Below, piece by piece: positions 1-9,427 of a DNA stretch of 64,000 nt. Each line of letters begins with the position of its first letter. The stretch's first letter is position 1. Source of the stretch: Bacteroidota bacterium (GTDB taxonomy: Bacteria > Bacteroidota > Bacteroidia > J057 > JADKCL01); the NCBI GenBank assembly GCA_016718825.1, contig JADKCL010000006.1, forward strand, positions 254,043 to 318,042, read 5' to 3'. The notes beneath the pieces were generated by a model that searched no databases, was not told the origin of the DNA, and saw only the letters and a list, made by a program, of their open reading frames with translations. The translations under genes and the position numbers were made by a program.

Positions 1-1720
1 CTTTCCAGTGACTTTTATCGCGCCTGAAGTCAATCAGACTGTATCCACCGTGGTCAATACTGGCGGACTTTGCAACACGACTGTCAGCTCTACAAGTGGA
101 GCAACTTCAACTACAACGATTACAATCACCGGTGCACCTTGCAACCAAGGAACCCATACGATCAGCCTGACTGCGACCGACAATGGTTTTCCCGTTGGTT
201 CTGTTACTGAGGTGATCACCGTAAATGTCGGTAGCTGTTGCAACCTCACGGCCTCGATTGCCAGCACTACCCCGGCAAGCTGCCCGGGCACGGCAACTGG
301 ATCTGTCGACTTAAGCGTTGCTGGCGCAGGTGGCGCAGTCACATATATATGGAGTAACGGTGCGACCACACAAGACTTGAGCAACGTACCTGCAGGTACT
401 TATTCGGTTACTGTGACCTCCGTGGGATGTACAGCGACAGCCACTGCCACGGTGGGCACGACCCCCGATCTCACCAATCCAGTGATCAACTGCCCTGGCA
501 ATATCACTGTGAACAATGCTCCAGGCCTCTGTAGCTCGGTTGTAACTTTTGGTGCAACGGCAACGGACAATTGCGGTACGGTCTCGGTTGTACAGACAAG
601 CGGAAGCCCTTCGGGATCAGCTTTTCCGGTAGGCAATTCCTCTGTCACATTCCGTGCAACGGATGGATCCGGACGCACGTCAACCTGCAGTTTTGTGGTC
701 ACGGTCATCGACAACGAAGCCCCTATAGTAACATGTGGCAGCGGCGGTTTGATTTCGGGTCCGAATCACAATTCATTTGACAACGACGTCACGTTGGCAA
801 ATGAGCCAGGAATCTGCGGTGCCTTGCATGAATTCGATAATGAGGTCACCGACAACTGTCCAGGATTCAGCTTCGTCCAAACAGCTGGTCTGCCTTCTGG
901 AAGTACCTATCCCGTTGGCGCTACGACGAATACGTTCCTCGCAACGGACGCCTCTGGCAATACAACCGAGTGTTCCTTTGTCGTAACCGTCGTCGATGTT
1001 GAGGCTCCAGTGGTGAATTGCCCAGCTGGGGTCACACTCAACAGCAACAATGGCGTTTGCGGTGCTGTGGTCTCCTATGCAGTTTCAACTTCCGACAATT
1101 GCCCCGGACAGACGCTCAGCCAGACAGCCGGTTTGACCAGCGGCTCTCTTTTTCCCGTAGGTACGACCACGAATGATTTTGTCGTGGTGGATGCCGCAGG
1201 CAATCAGAGTGCATGCTCTTATGTTGTGACCGTGGTGGATGCCCAGAGTCCGACGATCACTTGCCCCGCCAACATCACGGTCAATAACGACCTAGGCAGC
1301 TGCAGTGCGCTGGTTAGCTACGCTGTTGCGAGCTCCGACAATTGTCCAGGAGCTACCACTGTGCAGACTGCAGGACTACCAAGTGGTACGACGTTCCCGT
1401 TTGGCAACACGACGAACACGTTCATAGTGACCGCTGCCAATGGCCAAACTGCCTCTTGCTCCTTCAATGTCGCAGTGACGCCAACAAGTACCTTGGACAC
1501 TGACGCGGATGGTTTGTTGAACATTTGCGATTTCGACGACGACAACGACGGCATCACCGACTCCACTGAGTGCCCAGGAACATTCTTCTGGTCCAATCCA
1601 CCTACGGTAACAGGAGTTAACACGGCAAGGTACCATCAATGGCATCAATTACACTTATACCTCCAGCCAGCAGGTATTTACAAGCCCTTCCATTTTTGCT
1701 TACGGGACATTCCCTACTAG
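1..1720 (+). CDS. Giant HYR/SprB surface adhesin, internal part (5' end off-window)
   Basis: The frame is open from the left edge, so the gene starts upstream; the GTG at 8 is only an internal codon. A Cys-containing beta segment is followed by an SprB-like repeat (about residues 77-150, with YIWSNGATTQDLSNVPAGTY) and then about four HYR-type modules. Each HYR module carries a CP..ITVNN start, a SDNCPG core and a CSFVVTV end. An Asp-rich thrombospondin type-3-like calcium motif follows (DTDADGLLNICDFDDDNDG, about residues 498-516). HYR and SprB repeats are typical of T9SS-exported, cell-surface adhesins of Bacteroidota. After about 1620 the frame goes wrong: the last 30 or so residues are nonsense, while another frame continues the protein. 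It belongs with the blocks up to 4866, where the sorting domain lies. Exact ligand unknown. Confidence 0.85.
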   Translation, partial: FPVTFIAPEVNQTVSTVVNTGGLCNTTVSSTSGATSTTTITITGAPCNQGTHTISLTATDNGFPVGSVTEVITVNVGSCCNLTASIASTTPASCPGTATGSVDLSVAGAGGAVTYIWSNGATTQDLSNVPAGTYSVTVTSVGCTATATATVGTTPDLTNPVINCPGNITVNNAPGLCSSVVTFGATATDNCGTVSVVQTSGSPSGSAFPVGNSSVTFRATDGSGRTSTCSFVVTVIDNEAPIVTCGSGGLISGPNHNSFDNDVTLANEPGICGALHEFDNEVTDNCPGFSFVQTAGLPSGSTYPVGATTNTFLATDASGNTTECSFVVTVVDVEAPVVNCPAGVTLNSNNGVCGAVVSYAVSTSDNCPGQTLSQTAGLTSGSLFPVGTTTNDFVVVDAAGNQSACSYVVTVVDAQSPTITCPANITVNNDLGSCSALVSYAVASSDNCPGATTVQTAGLPSGTTFPFGNTTNTFIVTAANGQTASCSFNVAVTPTSTLDTDADGLLNICDFDDDNDGITDSTECPGTFFWSNPPTVTGVNTARYHQWHQLHLYLQPAGIYKPFHFCLRDIPY

Positions 1721-3630
1721 CTATGGAATTCCAAACCAGGGAGTCATTCGCAATCTTCTTACGAGTACCAACACAATTACTTTCGCATCTCCGATGGTGA
1801 ACCCCATCTTGGCTTCGCTTCGATCGGTAGTGGAAGTATTTCAGTTGGGGTCAACTTCACCGTTCCGATTACTGTTCTATGGTCCACGGCTGTAGTGCAG
1901 AATTCTCCAACCCAAATCACCGGTTTGGAAGGATATACCCTTATCCAGCTCAATGGTACTTTCTCTAGCATTACGTTCTCTTATCTCAACAACGAGAACT
2001 ATGTCAATTTCTTCTTCGGTGCTAATTTCCCGAGCTTTACCTGCGATACCGACGGCGATGGTTTGATGAATATTGTCGATTTGGATTCAGACAATGACGG
2101 ATGTTCCGATGCAAATGAAGCCTACAATAACCCTAATGCCGATGCTGGGGATGGAGGCATTTATGGAACAGGTATTCCTACCTTACTTGCTGGTACTGCG
2201 AATGCGAACGGTCTTGTGAATTCCGCTGGACTTATCGGAAATTTCCGTTATTCTACCTTCCCAGCGTCTACGACGCAAGGATATCGTAAGAATCTGCAAG
2301 GCGTGAACGTGAATGCTGGAAGTCCTCCTAACAGGCTTGTAGCTCTTGGCGGGAACACACTTCCGTCGTCACTGCGACTTCCCTGCCTACATCCCCTGCT
2401 ACGACACTTGGCACCACCACGGTAAATACGATCGCCTATCAGTGGCAGGTCAGCACGAATGGTGGAACTACTTGGGCGAATATTACTGCTCCCGGAGCTT
2501 CGCCAACCTATTCCGGGTTCGCAGGCAACGCAGCTAACGGGTCACGTCACTCTAACGTCGGGCTCTGCGGGTCAAACCGGGGTTTGCCCTGGCCACGCGG
2601 CACCCCCACCGCTTGGCGGGCCTCCCAGGAACGGTTCCCCCACCCCCCCCCCCCCGCTCGCCGCCGCCCGAGCCGACACGCACTTCATCACGACCGCCTG
2701 ACATTCATGGCACAGCAACGCCGGATCCCGTTCAGGAACATCGACGATCACCTGCCCAGCCACAACCAGCTTCAGCCGGGGCCACCCACACTACACGGCA
2801 GGTTGGTCGGACGCTACCGCTACCGCACCAGGGCACGCTTCAGCACCTCTGACGGTCAACGACACGAGATCCAACGATCACTTGCCCGCCAATATCACTG
2901 TCAACAATGATGAGGCAACTGCAGCGCTTGGTCAGCTGGCGCAACGGCAACTGACAATTGCGGCATCGCCTCGATTGTCGAACGCCTGCGAGCGGCAGCA
3001 CATGCAGTCGGAACCAGCACCGTCAACGCCTTGACGACTGACATCCACGGCAACACAGCGCTGCAGCTTCACCGTGACGGTCAATGACAACGAGGCACCT
3101 GTGGCCAACTGCCAGAATTTAACCGTGCAATTGGACGCCAACGGCGCAGGCAGCATCACCACGGGAGACGTGAACAACGGCAGCAGCGACAACTGCGGCA
3201 TTGCCAGCTACGCCCTGAACAACAGCAGCTTCAACTGCGCCAATACCGGTGCCAACACCGTCGTATTGACCGTCTTTGACATTCATGGCAACAGCAGCAC
3301 CTGCACTGCCACGATCACCGTTCAGGACAACATCAATCCGACGATCACCTGCCCAGCCAACATCACGGTAAGCAATGACGCAGGTCTTTGCAGCGCAGTG
3401 TAGGCTACACCGCTACCGCTGCTGATAACTGCAGCGCCACGGGAGCTACCCGGGCAGCGTGTTTGCAGTCGGAACCGGCAGCGTGACCGCTACCGCAACC
3501 GATCCATCCGGCAACGCTGTCAATTGCACCTTCACTGTGACGGTCAATGACAACGAGAATCCAACGATCACTTGCCCTGCCAATATCACTGTGAACAATG
3601 ATGTAGGCAACTGCAGCGCTGTGGTCAGCT
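1721..3630 (+). pseudogene. Frame-broken middle of the giant adhesin
   Basis: Coding signal continues but hops between frames. A readable piece at 1895-2425 holds a second calcium-binding motif (CDTDGDGLMNIVDLDSDNDG). A frame change near 1810 is needed to reach it, and another near 2340 leads into a segment reading TTTVNTIAYQWQVSTNGG. Between about 2560 and 3070 the DNA is unusually C-rich (a run of C near 2643-2655) and resembles a damaged copy of the HYR module at 3576-3680. Clean HYR sequence returns at 3074-3403, breaks, and resumes at 3459. I read this as one gene damaged by consensus errors or collapsed repeats. True decay of the gene cannot be excluded from sequence alone. Confidence 0.6.
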
Positions 3631-4082
3631 ATGGCGCAACGGCAACTGACAATTGCGGCATTGCCTCGATCGTCGAGACACCTGCAAGCGGCAGCACATT
3701 CGCAGTCGTTGAACAACAGCAACTTCAGCTGCGCCAACACCGGTGCCAACACCGTCGTATTGACTGTTCTGGACATTCATGGCAACAGCAGCAACTGCAC
3801 AGCGACGATCACCGTTCAGGACAACATCAACCCTACGATCACCTGCCCAGCCAACATCACGGTAAGCAATGACGCAGGTCTTTGCAGTGCAGTGGTAGGC
3901 TACACCGCTACCGCTGCTGACAACTGCAGCGCCACGGTGAGCTACAGCATCGCTCCAGGCAGCGTGTTTGCAGTCGGAACCGGCAGCGTGACCGCTACCG
4001 CAACCGATCCATCGGGCAACGCTGTCAATTGCACCTTCACTGTGACGGTCAATGACAACGAGAATCCAACGATCACTTGCCC
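3229..4082 (+). repeat. Two near-identical tandem HYR-module copies (~500-bp period)
   Basis: The stretch from about 3229 recurs from about 3725 with only scattered changes, and the block starting gcagcgtgtttgcag occurs at 3454 and again at 3959. The first copy lacks several bases present in the second: compare the short gccacgggagctacccgggcagcg near 3436 with the longer in-frame version near 3931. The missing bases break the frame. Near-identical tandem modules are a usual cause of assembly collapse in such adhesins. Confidence 0.8.
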
Positions 4083-4866
4083 AGCGAATGTGAACGTTTC
4101 TTGTGTACGTGACCTTCCTGCAGCCAATACGGCAGTTGTAGGAAGCAGTGACAATTGCGGTGTTGCTGCTGTGACGCATGTCGGAGACGTGACTACCGGC
4201 ACAGGTTGTACTGGCAATGCACGCGTAATCTTGCGCACTTACCGCGTGACCGATATCTACGGCAACAGCGTGACTTGTGTGCAGACCTTGACGGCTTTGG
4301 CTACTCCAGTGATTGCAACTGCTAGCAATGACGTCGTGGTGTTCCCAGCCTACGCTGACTCTGCTTGTGCAACCATCAGCGTCGTCGGCGCCGGTGGATG
4401 TGCACCTTACACCTACAACTGGAGCAACGGTTCGCAGGCAAGTAGCCAGAATGTCTGCCCGACGGTATCTACCACCTATTTCGTCACGGTGACGGACGCT
4501 CAGGGCTGTACAGGTGTTGATAGCGTACGCGTCTGTGCAATCGACATTACATGTGTCGGTGTAAAGATGGCTGACGAGCCAGCTGCTGCCATGGAACTCG
4601 AATCAGAAGTCACTATGCGTGCCTTCCCGAATCCGACCAACGGCGCTTTGACGGTAGAACTGGCTTGCCAGAACTGCACCGAGGACGCTACCTACCAAGT
4701 GAAAGTGAGCGATATCTACGGAAAACAATTGGGTCAAATTGAAATCACCCTTTCTTCCGGCGAAGCTTCGACCAAGCTTGACTTGTCACAGTATGCTGCA
4801 GGTGTGTATATGATCACCGCCACCAATGGAGATCAGCGCCTTGTTGAACGTATTGTGAAGCAATAA
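3631..4866 (+). CDS. Giant adhesin, C-terminal part with T9SS type-A sorting domain
   Basis: The early residues up to about 3710 are still out of frame. From there the protein reads as HYR modules ending VTVNDNENPTITCPANVNV. A Cys-rich module, a SprB-like repeat (GGCAPYTYNWSNGSQASSQN) and a final domain of about 80 residues follow. That final domain begins MRAFPNPTNGALTVEL, continues VKVSDIYGKQLGQIEI and ends LSQYAAGVYMITATNG...LVERIVKQ. This is the classic T9SS type-A sorting domain (PNPxxG, GxxVYxV..G, terminal K), so the mature protein should be exported by the type IX system and attached to, or released from, the outer surface. It is the true 3' end of the gene entering from the left edge, and a hairpin terminator follows the stop codon. 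Confidence 0.85.
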   Translation: MAQRQLTIAALPRSSRHLQAAAHSQSLNNSNFSCANTGANTVVLTVLDIHGNSSNCTATITVQDNINPTITCPANITVSNDAGLCSAVVGYTATAADNCSATVSYSIAPGSVFAVGTGSVTATATDPSGNAVNCTFTVTVNDNENPTITCPANVNVSCVRDLPAANTAVVGSSDNCGVAAVTHVGDVTTGTGCTGNARVILRTYRVTDIYGNSVTCVQTLTALATPVIATASNDVVVFPAYADSACATISVVGAGGCAPYTYNWSNGSQASSQNVCPTVSTTYFVTVTDAQGCTGVDSVRVCAIDITCVGVKMADEPAAAMELESEVTMRAFPNPTNGALTVELACQNCTEDATYQVKVSDIYGKQLGQIEITLSSGEASTKLDLSQYAAGVYMITATNGDQRLVERIVKQ

Positions 4867-4886
4867 GATAGAAATCATTCAGGAAG

Positions 4887-4913
4887 CAGAGGCCACCCAC
4901 TGGGTGGCCTCTG
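4887..4913 (+). terminator. Hairpin terminator after the adhesin gene
   Basis: A perfect 12-bp stem, cagaggccaccc / gggtggcctctg, encloses the 3-nt loop act. It begins 20 bases after the adhesin stop codon. No clear T-run follows, so it may be a stem-only terminator or an mRNA-stabilising end. Confidence 0.7.
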
Positions 4914-5050
4914 TGCATTTGGGGGTACATGGAACACTGCACATGTTGGAGGTCCCATCTTGAGTTTTGCTGCTTTCTCGCTGACGGTTGCCGCATTCAA
5001 AGCACTCGCATCACCGACAATTTCCTATATTGCCCCGGTTTAGCGCAGCA

Positions 5051-7048
5051 ATGGAACTCAGCACTCAGTCTCGCCCAGGTCTCAAATCCCTTTTGCATCC
5101 CAAGGTGATGATCACTGTCGGCTTTGCATTGGCATTCTACTTTCTGATTCGTGCCTTCGAAGGGGTGAAGTTCCCAGCCTATCCCACCCAGAATCTGCTG
5201 CCGCAAACGGCCTTGTTGCTGACCAGTTTGCTTTCGATCGTGGCGATGTGGTGGTGGCAGGGACGGCAATGGAGCTACTATTTCCTTGCTCATTTGTTTG
5301 CATTCGGATTTGGTGCAGCAACGTTATTGGCTTGGTCTTCCTATGATTATGGCTCCGGTGGCATCGGGAGCGATGCTTGGTTCAGTACCTCGATTCTTGT
5401 CAAATACAAACATCAAGGTTCTAACACGGACTTCGCCTACAAAGGCTTGCATTCGTTCTATCCTTCACTCTATCAATACCTTGGCGGTCGGTTGGCGGCC
5501 TTGACGCATACCTCTGCGATCAAGGCGATGAAATACGCGGTCTATTGGACGGCCTTTTTGTTGCCTTTGGCGGCCTACGGCCTCTGGCGCAAGGTGCTAG
5601 CCGAATTGCCCGCATTTCTCATGATCGTTCTGGCAATGATGATTTGTCGCAGAAATTTGGCCTTCAAGCCATTTGAGGTGATCTCGCTGAATATTTTCAT
5701 TCCTTGGGCACTTTACTATGTTGGAGGCGTGCGGATGAAAATCGAGGAGGGAAATCCTGTTTGGGAAATGTCTTCGGTGCTTGACCGAAAAAATATACTG
5801 ATAGGGGGCCTCATTGGCGGACTCTGTTTCATGACCTTCTATTACTATTTCTTTCTCTTCATTGTCTGGATTCCGATTCAACTGCTGGTTGATTGGCGGA
5901 TGACGCAGGACATCGGAAAGATTTGGGCCCGATGGAAGGCATTTGCCTTGATGATCGGGGTGATGATGCTCGTATCCGCTGTCTATTGGGTGCCGCTGAT
6001 CGGGGACATGGCCCGTTATGGCATGGCTTCCTATCAAAACCGTTGGTTCGCGTTTCACATGTTCGGGCTTCCATTTGACATCAGCAACCAATGGAAGGAA
6101 TTGCTGGGGTTGATCGTGTTGATCGGATTGGCGCCGTGGAACAAGCTCGCACAGACCATTTTGACGTTGTTTGTGGCAATGATCGCCTACATTTTGGTGG
6201 GGCATTGGGCCATGTATGCAGGTTTCCCTTTGCTGCATTTCAGGATGGTAGGGCTCGAAGAATACCTGCTGCAACTCGGTCTGATTCTTGGACTGATTCG
6301 ATTGCTCCAACATTTCACGGGTTTCATCGAATCCAAATGGGAAAAAATGCTACCTGTGGCGATCTTGAGCGTCTTTGTGGTCGGAATGGCGATGGGATTC
6401 AGCTGGGAAAAGGGAAATGACGATTCGCAGGCAGCAGCCAATACCAAGCCACCCGGTTTGATGCCCTTTCCTGAATTCACCGAATTGGCCAAGGATAAGG
6501 TTTTTCTGACCAACCGGCTCGATTTGGTCGCCCACAGACCGATGTACCTGTTCATTTGTCCCAATGCCCATTATTCGCACCCCGCGTCGCGGTACCGTGA
6601 ACGTTTGAAGTTTCTCACGTTGCTTTCCAAAAGCGAGGATTCCGATTTCATTTCCTGGATGTTGCAATACAACAAGTACAATGCTGTCGACTACGTGATT
6701 CTAGACGACAATCGCATTGAAATCTACGATGACAATTTCCCCAAGCAGCCTGCACATATAAAGGTTGTGTTGCAGTTTGCTCCCAATGCCTTCGAAGGTG
6801 ATTTTTTCTTACAGGACAGCCTTTTTCGAGAAATCAAACACCTCAAGCCAATGCCTGCCGACCATTGGAAGACCTTCACACCCGCGCAGCAACGTTTGGT
6901 GGCATTGTTTAGCGATCAGGACAAAGAAGCTGTTCTTAGTCAGATTCCCACAGCCACCATGTCGGCGATGAAAGATGAAATTCGCATCCGTGTGACCGAC
7001 TATTTGATGTGGCAACGGGTGTTTTGGCACCGGTACCTTGGAGAGTAG
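5051..7048 (+). CDS. Polytopic membrane protein, GT-C glycosyltransferase-like
   Basis: A 665-residue integral membrane protein with about 11-13 hydrophobic segments over the first 450 residues and a soluble C-terminal part of about 200 residues. I chose ATG 5051 because the longer reading from 4988 adds a His-rich, non-conserved leader and would swallow a TATATTGC promoter-like box. After the third membrane segment, the loop GGIGSDAWFSTSILVKYKH followed by YKGLHSFYPSLYQYLGGRLA looks like the acidic-loop plus YPPxxxxLxGR region of lipid-linked-sugar GT-C enzymes, in particular arabinofuranosyltransferase AftA-like proteins. That is pattern resemblance only. The donor would be a polyprenyl-phosphate sugar; the acceptor is unknown. 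It stands alone, in the direction of the genes that follow. Confidence 0.55.
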   Translation: MELSTQSRPGLKSLLHPKVMITVGFALAFYFLIRAFEGVKFPAYPTQNLLPQTALLLTSLLSIVAMWWWQGRQWSYYFLAHLFAFGFGAATLLAWSSYDYGSGGIGSDAWFSTSILVKYKHQGSNTDFAYKGLHSFYPSLYQYLGGRLAALTHTSAIKAMKYAVYWTAFLLPLAAYGLWRKVLAELPAFLMIVLAMMICRRNLAFKPFEVISLNIFIPWALYYVGGVRMKIEEGNPVWEMSSVLDRKNILIGGLIGGLCFMTFYYYFFLFIVWIPIQLLVDWRMTQDIGKIWARWKAFALMIGVMMLVSAVYWVPLIGDMARYGMASYQNRWFAFHMFGLPFDISNQWKELLGLIVLIGLAPWNKLAQTILTLFVAMIAYILVGHWAMYAGFPLLHFRMVGLEEYLLQLGLILGLIRLLQHFTGFIESKWEKMLPVAILSVFVVGMAMGFSWEKGNDDSQAAANTKPPGLMPFPEFTELAKDKVFLTNRLDLVAHRPMYLFICPNAHYSHPASRYRERLKFLTLLSKSEDSDFISWMLQYNKYNAVDYVILDDNRIEIYDDNFPKQPAHIKVVLQFAPNAFEGDFFLQDSLFREIKHLKPMPADHWKTFTPAQQRLVALFSDQDKEAVLSQIPTATMSAMKDEIRIRVTDYLMWQRVFWHRYLGE

Positions 7049-7172
7049 GGGTTTGAGATCGAGGTGGAAGGGCGAGAAGTGAAGGTCAAGGTGGTTGAGT
7101 TTGCGGGATTTCCCTTAATTTAGCAATGGAGGCCGTATTTCTGTCTTCATCGAGATCGAAAACTCAAATAAG

Positions 7173-7574
7173 ATGCGCATTTTTTCCATTGAGCTTGAAA
7201 ATTTCCGGATGTTTGAAAAGAAGCGGGTGGAGTTTCCTGCGATGTTTTCCGTGCTGATCGGGGAGAATGGGACTGGGAAGAGTGCTATTCTGGAGGCATT
7301 GAGTATATGTTTAGATAGAAACCTGGTTGGTCCTTTTGGGAAGCAGGTTGGCAACGACGAACTTGGTAACCCATCACTCGTAAATCGGAAAATTTTTCGC
7401 TACTGGACGGATGAATTCCAAAGTATCGTACGGAGCAGAAATTTGATTCAGAGGTTTGAATTTCAGTTACCAAACGGGAATCGAAGAGATTGTGAAATTG
7501 AATATGCGGTTGGTAAGGATGATCAGAAAAAAAATAGAAATTTCTATTCAAATGGATCCCATCTTTTACTATGA
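7173..7574 (+). CDS. Septu PtuA-like AAA ATPase, N-terminal part (frame-broken)
   Basis: The start MRIFSIELENFRMFEKKRVEF is the usual opening of RecF/SMC-like AAA ATPases, and the Walker A motif GENGTGKS lies at residues 30-37. The frame ends at a TGA at 7572-7574, but the same frame resumes immediately downstream. Between about 7530 and 7590 a different frame reads better (KKIEISIQMDPIFYYDYVQK). Two compensating indels, the first at the run of 8 A at 7527-7534, would restore one continuous protein of about 461 residues (7173-8558). I therefore regard this as the 5' half of one intact gene with consensus errors. By eye the DNA is more AT-rich than the neighbouring dnaE, which suits a transferred defence gene. 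Confidence 0.75.
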   Translation: MRIFSIELENFRMFEKKRVEFPAMFSVLIGENGTGKSAILEALSICLDRNLVGPFGKQVGNDELGNPSLVNRKIFRYWTDEFQSIVRSRNLIQRFEFQLPNGNRRDCEIEYAVGKDDQKKNRNFYSNGSHLLL

Positions 7575-7652
7575 CTATGTCCAAAAGTTTGCCTGTATGT
7601 TGATGATACTTGTCGGTCAATTGAGAAAGGTGAAGAAGTACTACTTCCAGTA

Positions 7653-8558
7653 TTGGACTTTTTTGGTACCGATAGAAGCAGGACAAGATGGATCGAAGAT
7701 GTCAAGTTTTCTCGAAATGAGACTCGGATCGAAAATGGATATTTAAGGACATTTATTCATGGTGATTCGAAAATCATGAGCTTCCTATCTTGGTATAAGA
7801 CTTTTGAAGACGAAGCAATCAAATTTCCCAACAAAGACTTCGTTCGTGATCATCTTGAAGCCGTTAAAGAGGCTATTCTCTCCATGATAGAAGATTGGAA
7901 GGATTTGGCCTTCAGCTGGGCTGAGGATGACTTGGTGGGCACGGTCGTTGATGAAAATGGTGTCCAAACACTGCGTTTATTCCGCGATTTAAGCGATGGA
8001 TACCGAAGCATGGTCGCTCTTGTCGGTACAATTGCTTGGCGCTGCGTTCGTTTGAACCCGCATTTGGGTAAAAATGCAGCCAAGGAATCTCCTGGGATCA
8101 TCCTCATCGATGAACTCGACCTCCATCTCCATCCCAATTGGCAAAAACGTATCGTTGGCGACTTAAAGCGCACCTTTCCCAAAATCCAATTCATCTGCAC
8201 CACGCACTCGCCGTTTATCGTGCAGTCACTCGAGGCAGATGAAATTATTAGTTTGGATGGAATTGTAGACGTTAATCCTAGTTCGCTAAGTTTGGAGGAC
8301 GTCGCAGAGGAAATCATGGGTGTTGAGAGCCCGTTTTCGATTGAAAATCAAAAGACTGAAGAAATCGCAACCAAATACTTGGAAGCAATAGATGGAACAG
8401 AAAAGGGTACTGTCGACGTCGAAGATCCAGGTGAGAAAGGCCTCGAATTCCTCGGAAACAGCAATAAGGAGACCGAACTGAACGAATTGGAACAGCAAAT
8501 ATCTGACCCTGTGATGCGCGCATTTCTTCAAATGCAGCGGCTGAAATACAAAAAGTAA
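7653..8558 (+). CDS. Septu PtuA-like AAA ATPase, C-terminal part
   Basis: This continues the ATPase above; in-frame coding begins at 7575 (LCPKVCLYVDDTC..., then VLDFFGTDRSR, matching the family's PV..YYGTxR motif). The ABC-type signature region (LRLFRDLSDGYRSMVALVGT) is followed by the Walker B block GIILIDELDLHLHP, about residues 308-321 of the joined protein, and by IQFICTTHSPFIVQSL with the conserved TTHSP switch histidine. This is the AAA_21/RecF-like ATPase layout found in PtuA. The gene ends 4 bases before the HNH nuclease gene, so the pair should be co-transcribed. In Septu systems PtuA binds PtuB and controls its nuclease, protecting against phage. No reverse transcriptase or msr-msd RNA is visible nearby, so this is not a retron. 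Confidence 0.8.
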   Translation: MDFFGTDRSRTRWIEDVKFSRNETRIENGYLRTFIHGDSKIMSFLSWYKTFEDEAIKFPNKDFVRDHLEAVKEAILSMIEDWKDLAFSWAEDDLVGTVVDENGVQTLRLFRDLSDGYRSMVALVGTIAWRCVRLNPHLGKNAAKESPGIILIDELDLHLHPNWQKRIVGDLKRTFPKIQFICTTHSPFIVQSLEADEIISLDGIVDVNPSSLSLEDVAEEIMGVESPFSIENQKTEEIATKYLEAIDGTEKGTVDVEDPGEKGLEFLGNSNKETELNELEQQISDPVMRAFLQMQRLKYKK

Positions 8559-8562
8559 AAAT

Positions 8563-9300
8563 ATGCGCCCGATTGACAAAGGTCCAGTTCCAATTTTGTC
8601 AGGCCGCCCCAAAAAGGTCTCCGACTACAAGGATTGGCGGGAAGACTTGATGAATCGGCTTGGAAATTGTTGTTGCTATTGCAATATGCCGTTGACAGAC
8701 AGCCCGCAAGTCGAACATGTGAGTCCTAAAAATCCACAGCCCGGTCAAACCGCAGGTTCCTTTTTGGAATGGGAGAATATGGTTTTGGCTTGTGGCCCAT
8801 GCAACCGATTCAAATCCAATCAACCGACTTCCGAGACACTCCATTATCTGGCCGAGTACCACAACACCCATTTGGTATTTGAGTATGTCGAAGTGCCTCA
8901 TCCGTCCAAACCCAACCGAATGGCCTGTATTCCCCAACCTCGAAACATAAACGCCATAGACTCCGCAAAGGCAAAAGCAACCATTGAACTTTGCAAATTG
9001 GGCGCTATCCGCAAAATTGATCCGCGGTGCACCGATATGCGATGGTATTTTCGTCACAAGGCATTTTTGGCAGCAAAAACCTATCGACAGTATTGGGACA
9101 AAGAGCCTGAGAACGCTGCAACTTTTCTCGAATTGATGAAGATCTCTGTCTTAGGAAGCGGCTTTTTCTCCGTTTGGATGCAGATTTTCGCGGACATTCC
9201 CGAAGTCTGCCAAGCCCTCATCCAAGCATTCCCCGGCACAGCCCAAAACTGCTTCGACCCAAACGGCAACCCCATCCCAAGAAACGGCTCCGAAATCTAG
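8563..9300 (+). CDS. HNH endonuclease, Septu PtuB-like / TIGR02646-like
   Basis: A 245-residue protein with a zinc-supported HNH core: C37-x2-C40, E51-H52 (in QVEHVSPK), then W70-E-N72 and C77-GPC80-N-x2-K84. This CxxC...EH...N...CxxCN pattern matches the nuclease that accompanies PtuA-type ATPases in Septu and in retron-Ec78-type systems. The first residues (MRPIDKGPVP) also fit that family. The start lies 4 bases after the ATPase stop codon. It is predicted to cut DNA (or tRNA, as shown for the retron-associated homologue) once released or activated by the ATPase. The nuclease family is clear; the Septu label rests on the neighbour. Confidence 0.82.
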   Translation: MRPIDKGPVPILSGRPKKVSDYKDWREDLMNRLGNCCCYCNMPLTDSPQVEHVSPKNPQPGQTAGSFLEWENMVLACGPCNRFKSNQPTSETLHYLAEYHNTHLVFEYVEVPHPSKPNRMACIPQPRNINAIDSAKAKATIELCKLGAIRKIDPRCTDMRWYFRHKAFLAAKTYRQYWDKEPENAATFLELMKISVLGSGFFSVWMQIFADIPEVCQALIQAFPGTAQNCFDPNGNPIPRNGSEI

Positions 9301-9362
9301 TTCCATCCCCATTTGTGGAAACCCTGTGGAAACCCATTCCCCCACGCTCCAAACATCTGCCG

Positions 9363-9370
9363 TAACTTTG
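9363..9370 (+). promoter_or_regulatory. Candidate -7 promoter box upstream of dnaE
   Basis: TAACTTTG matches the Bacteroidota -7 consensus TAnnTTTG exactly, 89 bases before the dnaE start. No convincing TTG -33 element stands at the normal distance, so the call is tentative. Confidence 0.4.
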
Positions 9371-9427
9371 TAATCGGCCAAATGCTGAATCCTGCCCGCA
9401 GAATTCAACACGCAAGCTGATTCTGCG

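Noticed and set aside
7173..9300. Retron defence system
   Set aside because: The HNH protein is of a type also found in retrons, but no reverse transcriptase or msr-msd-like RNA is nearby.
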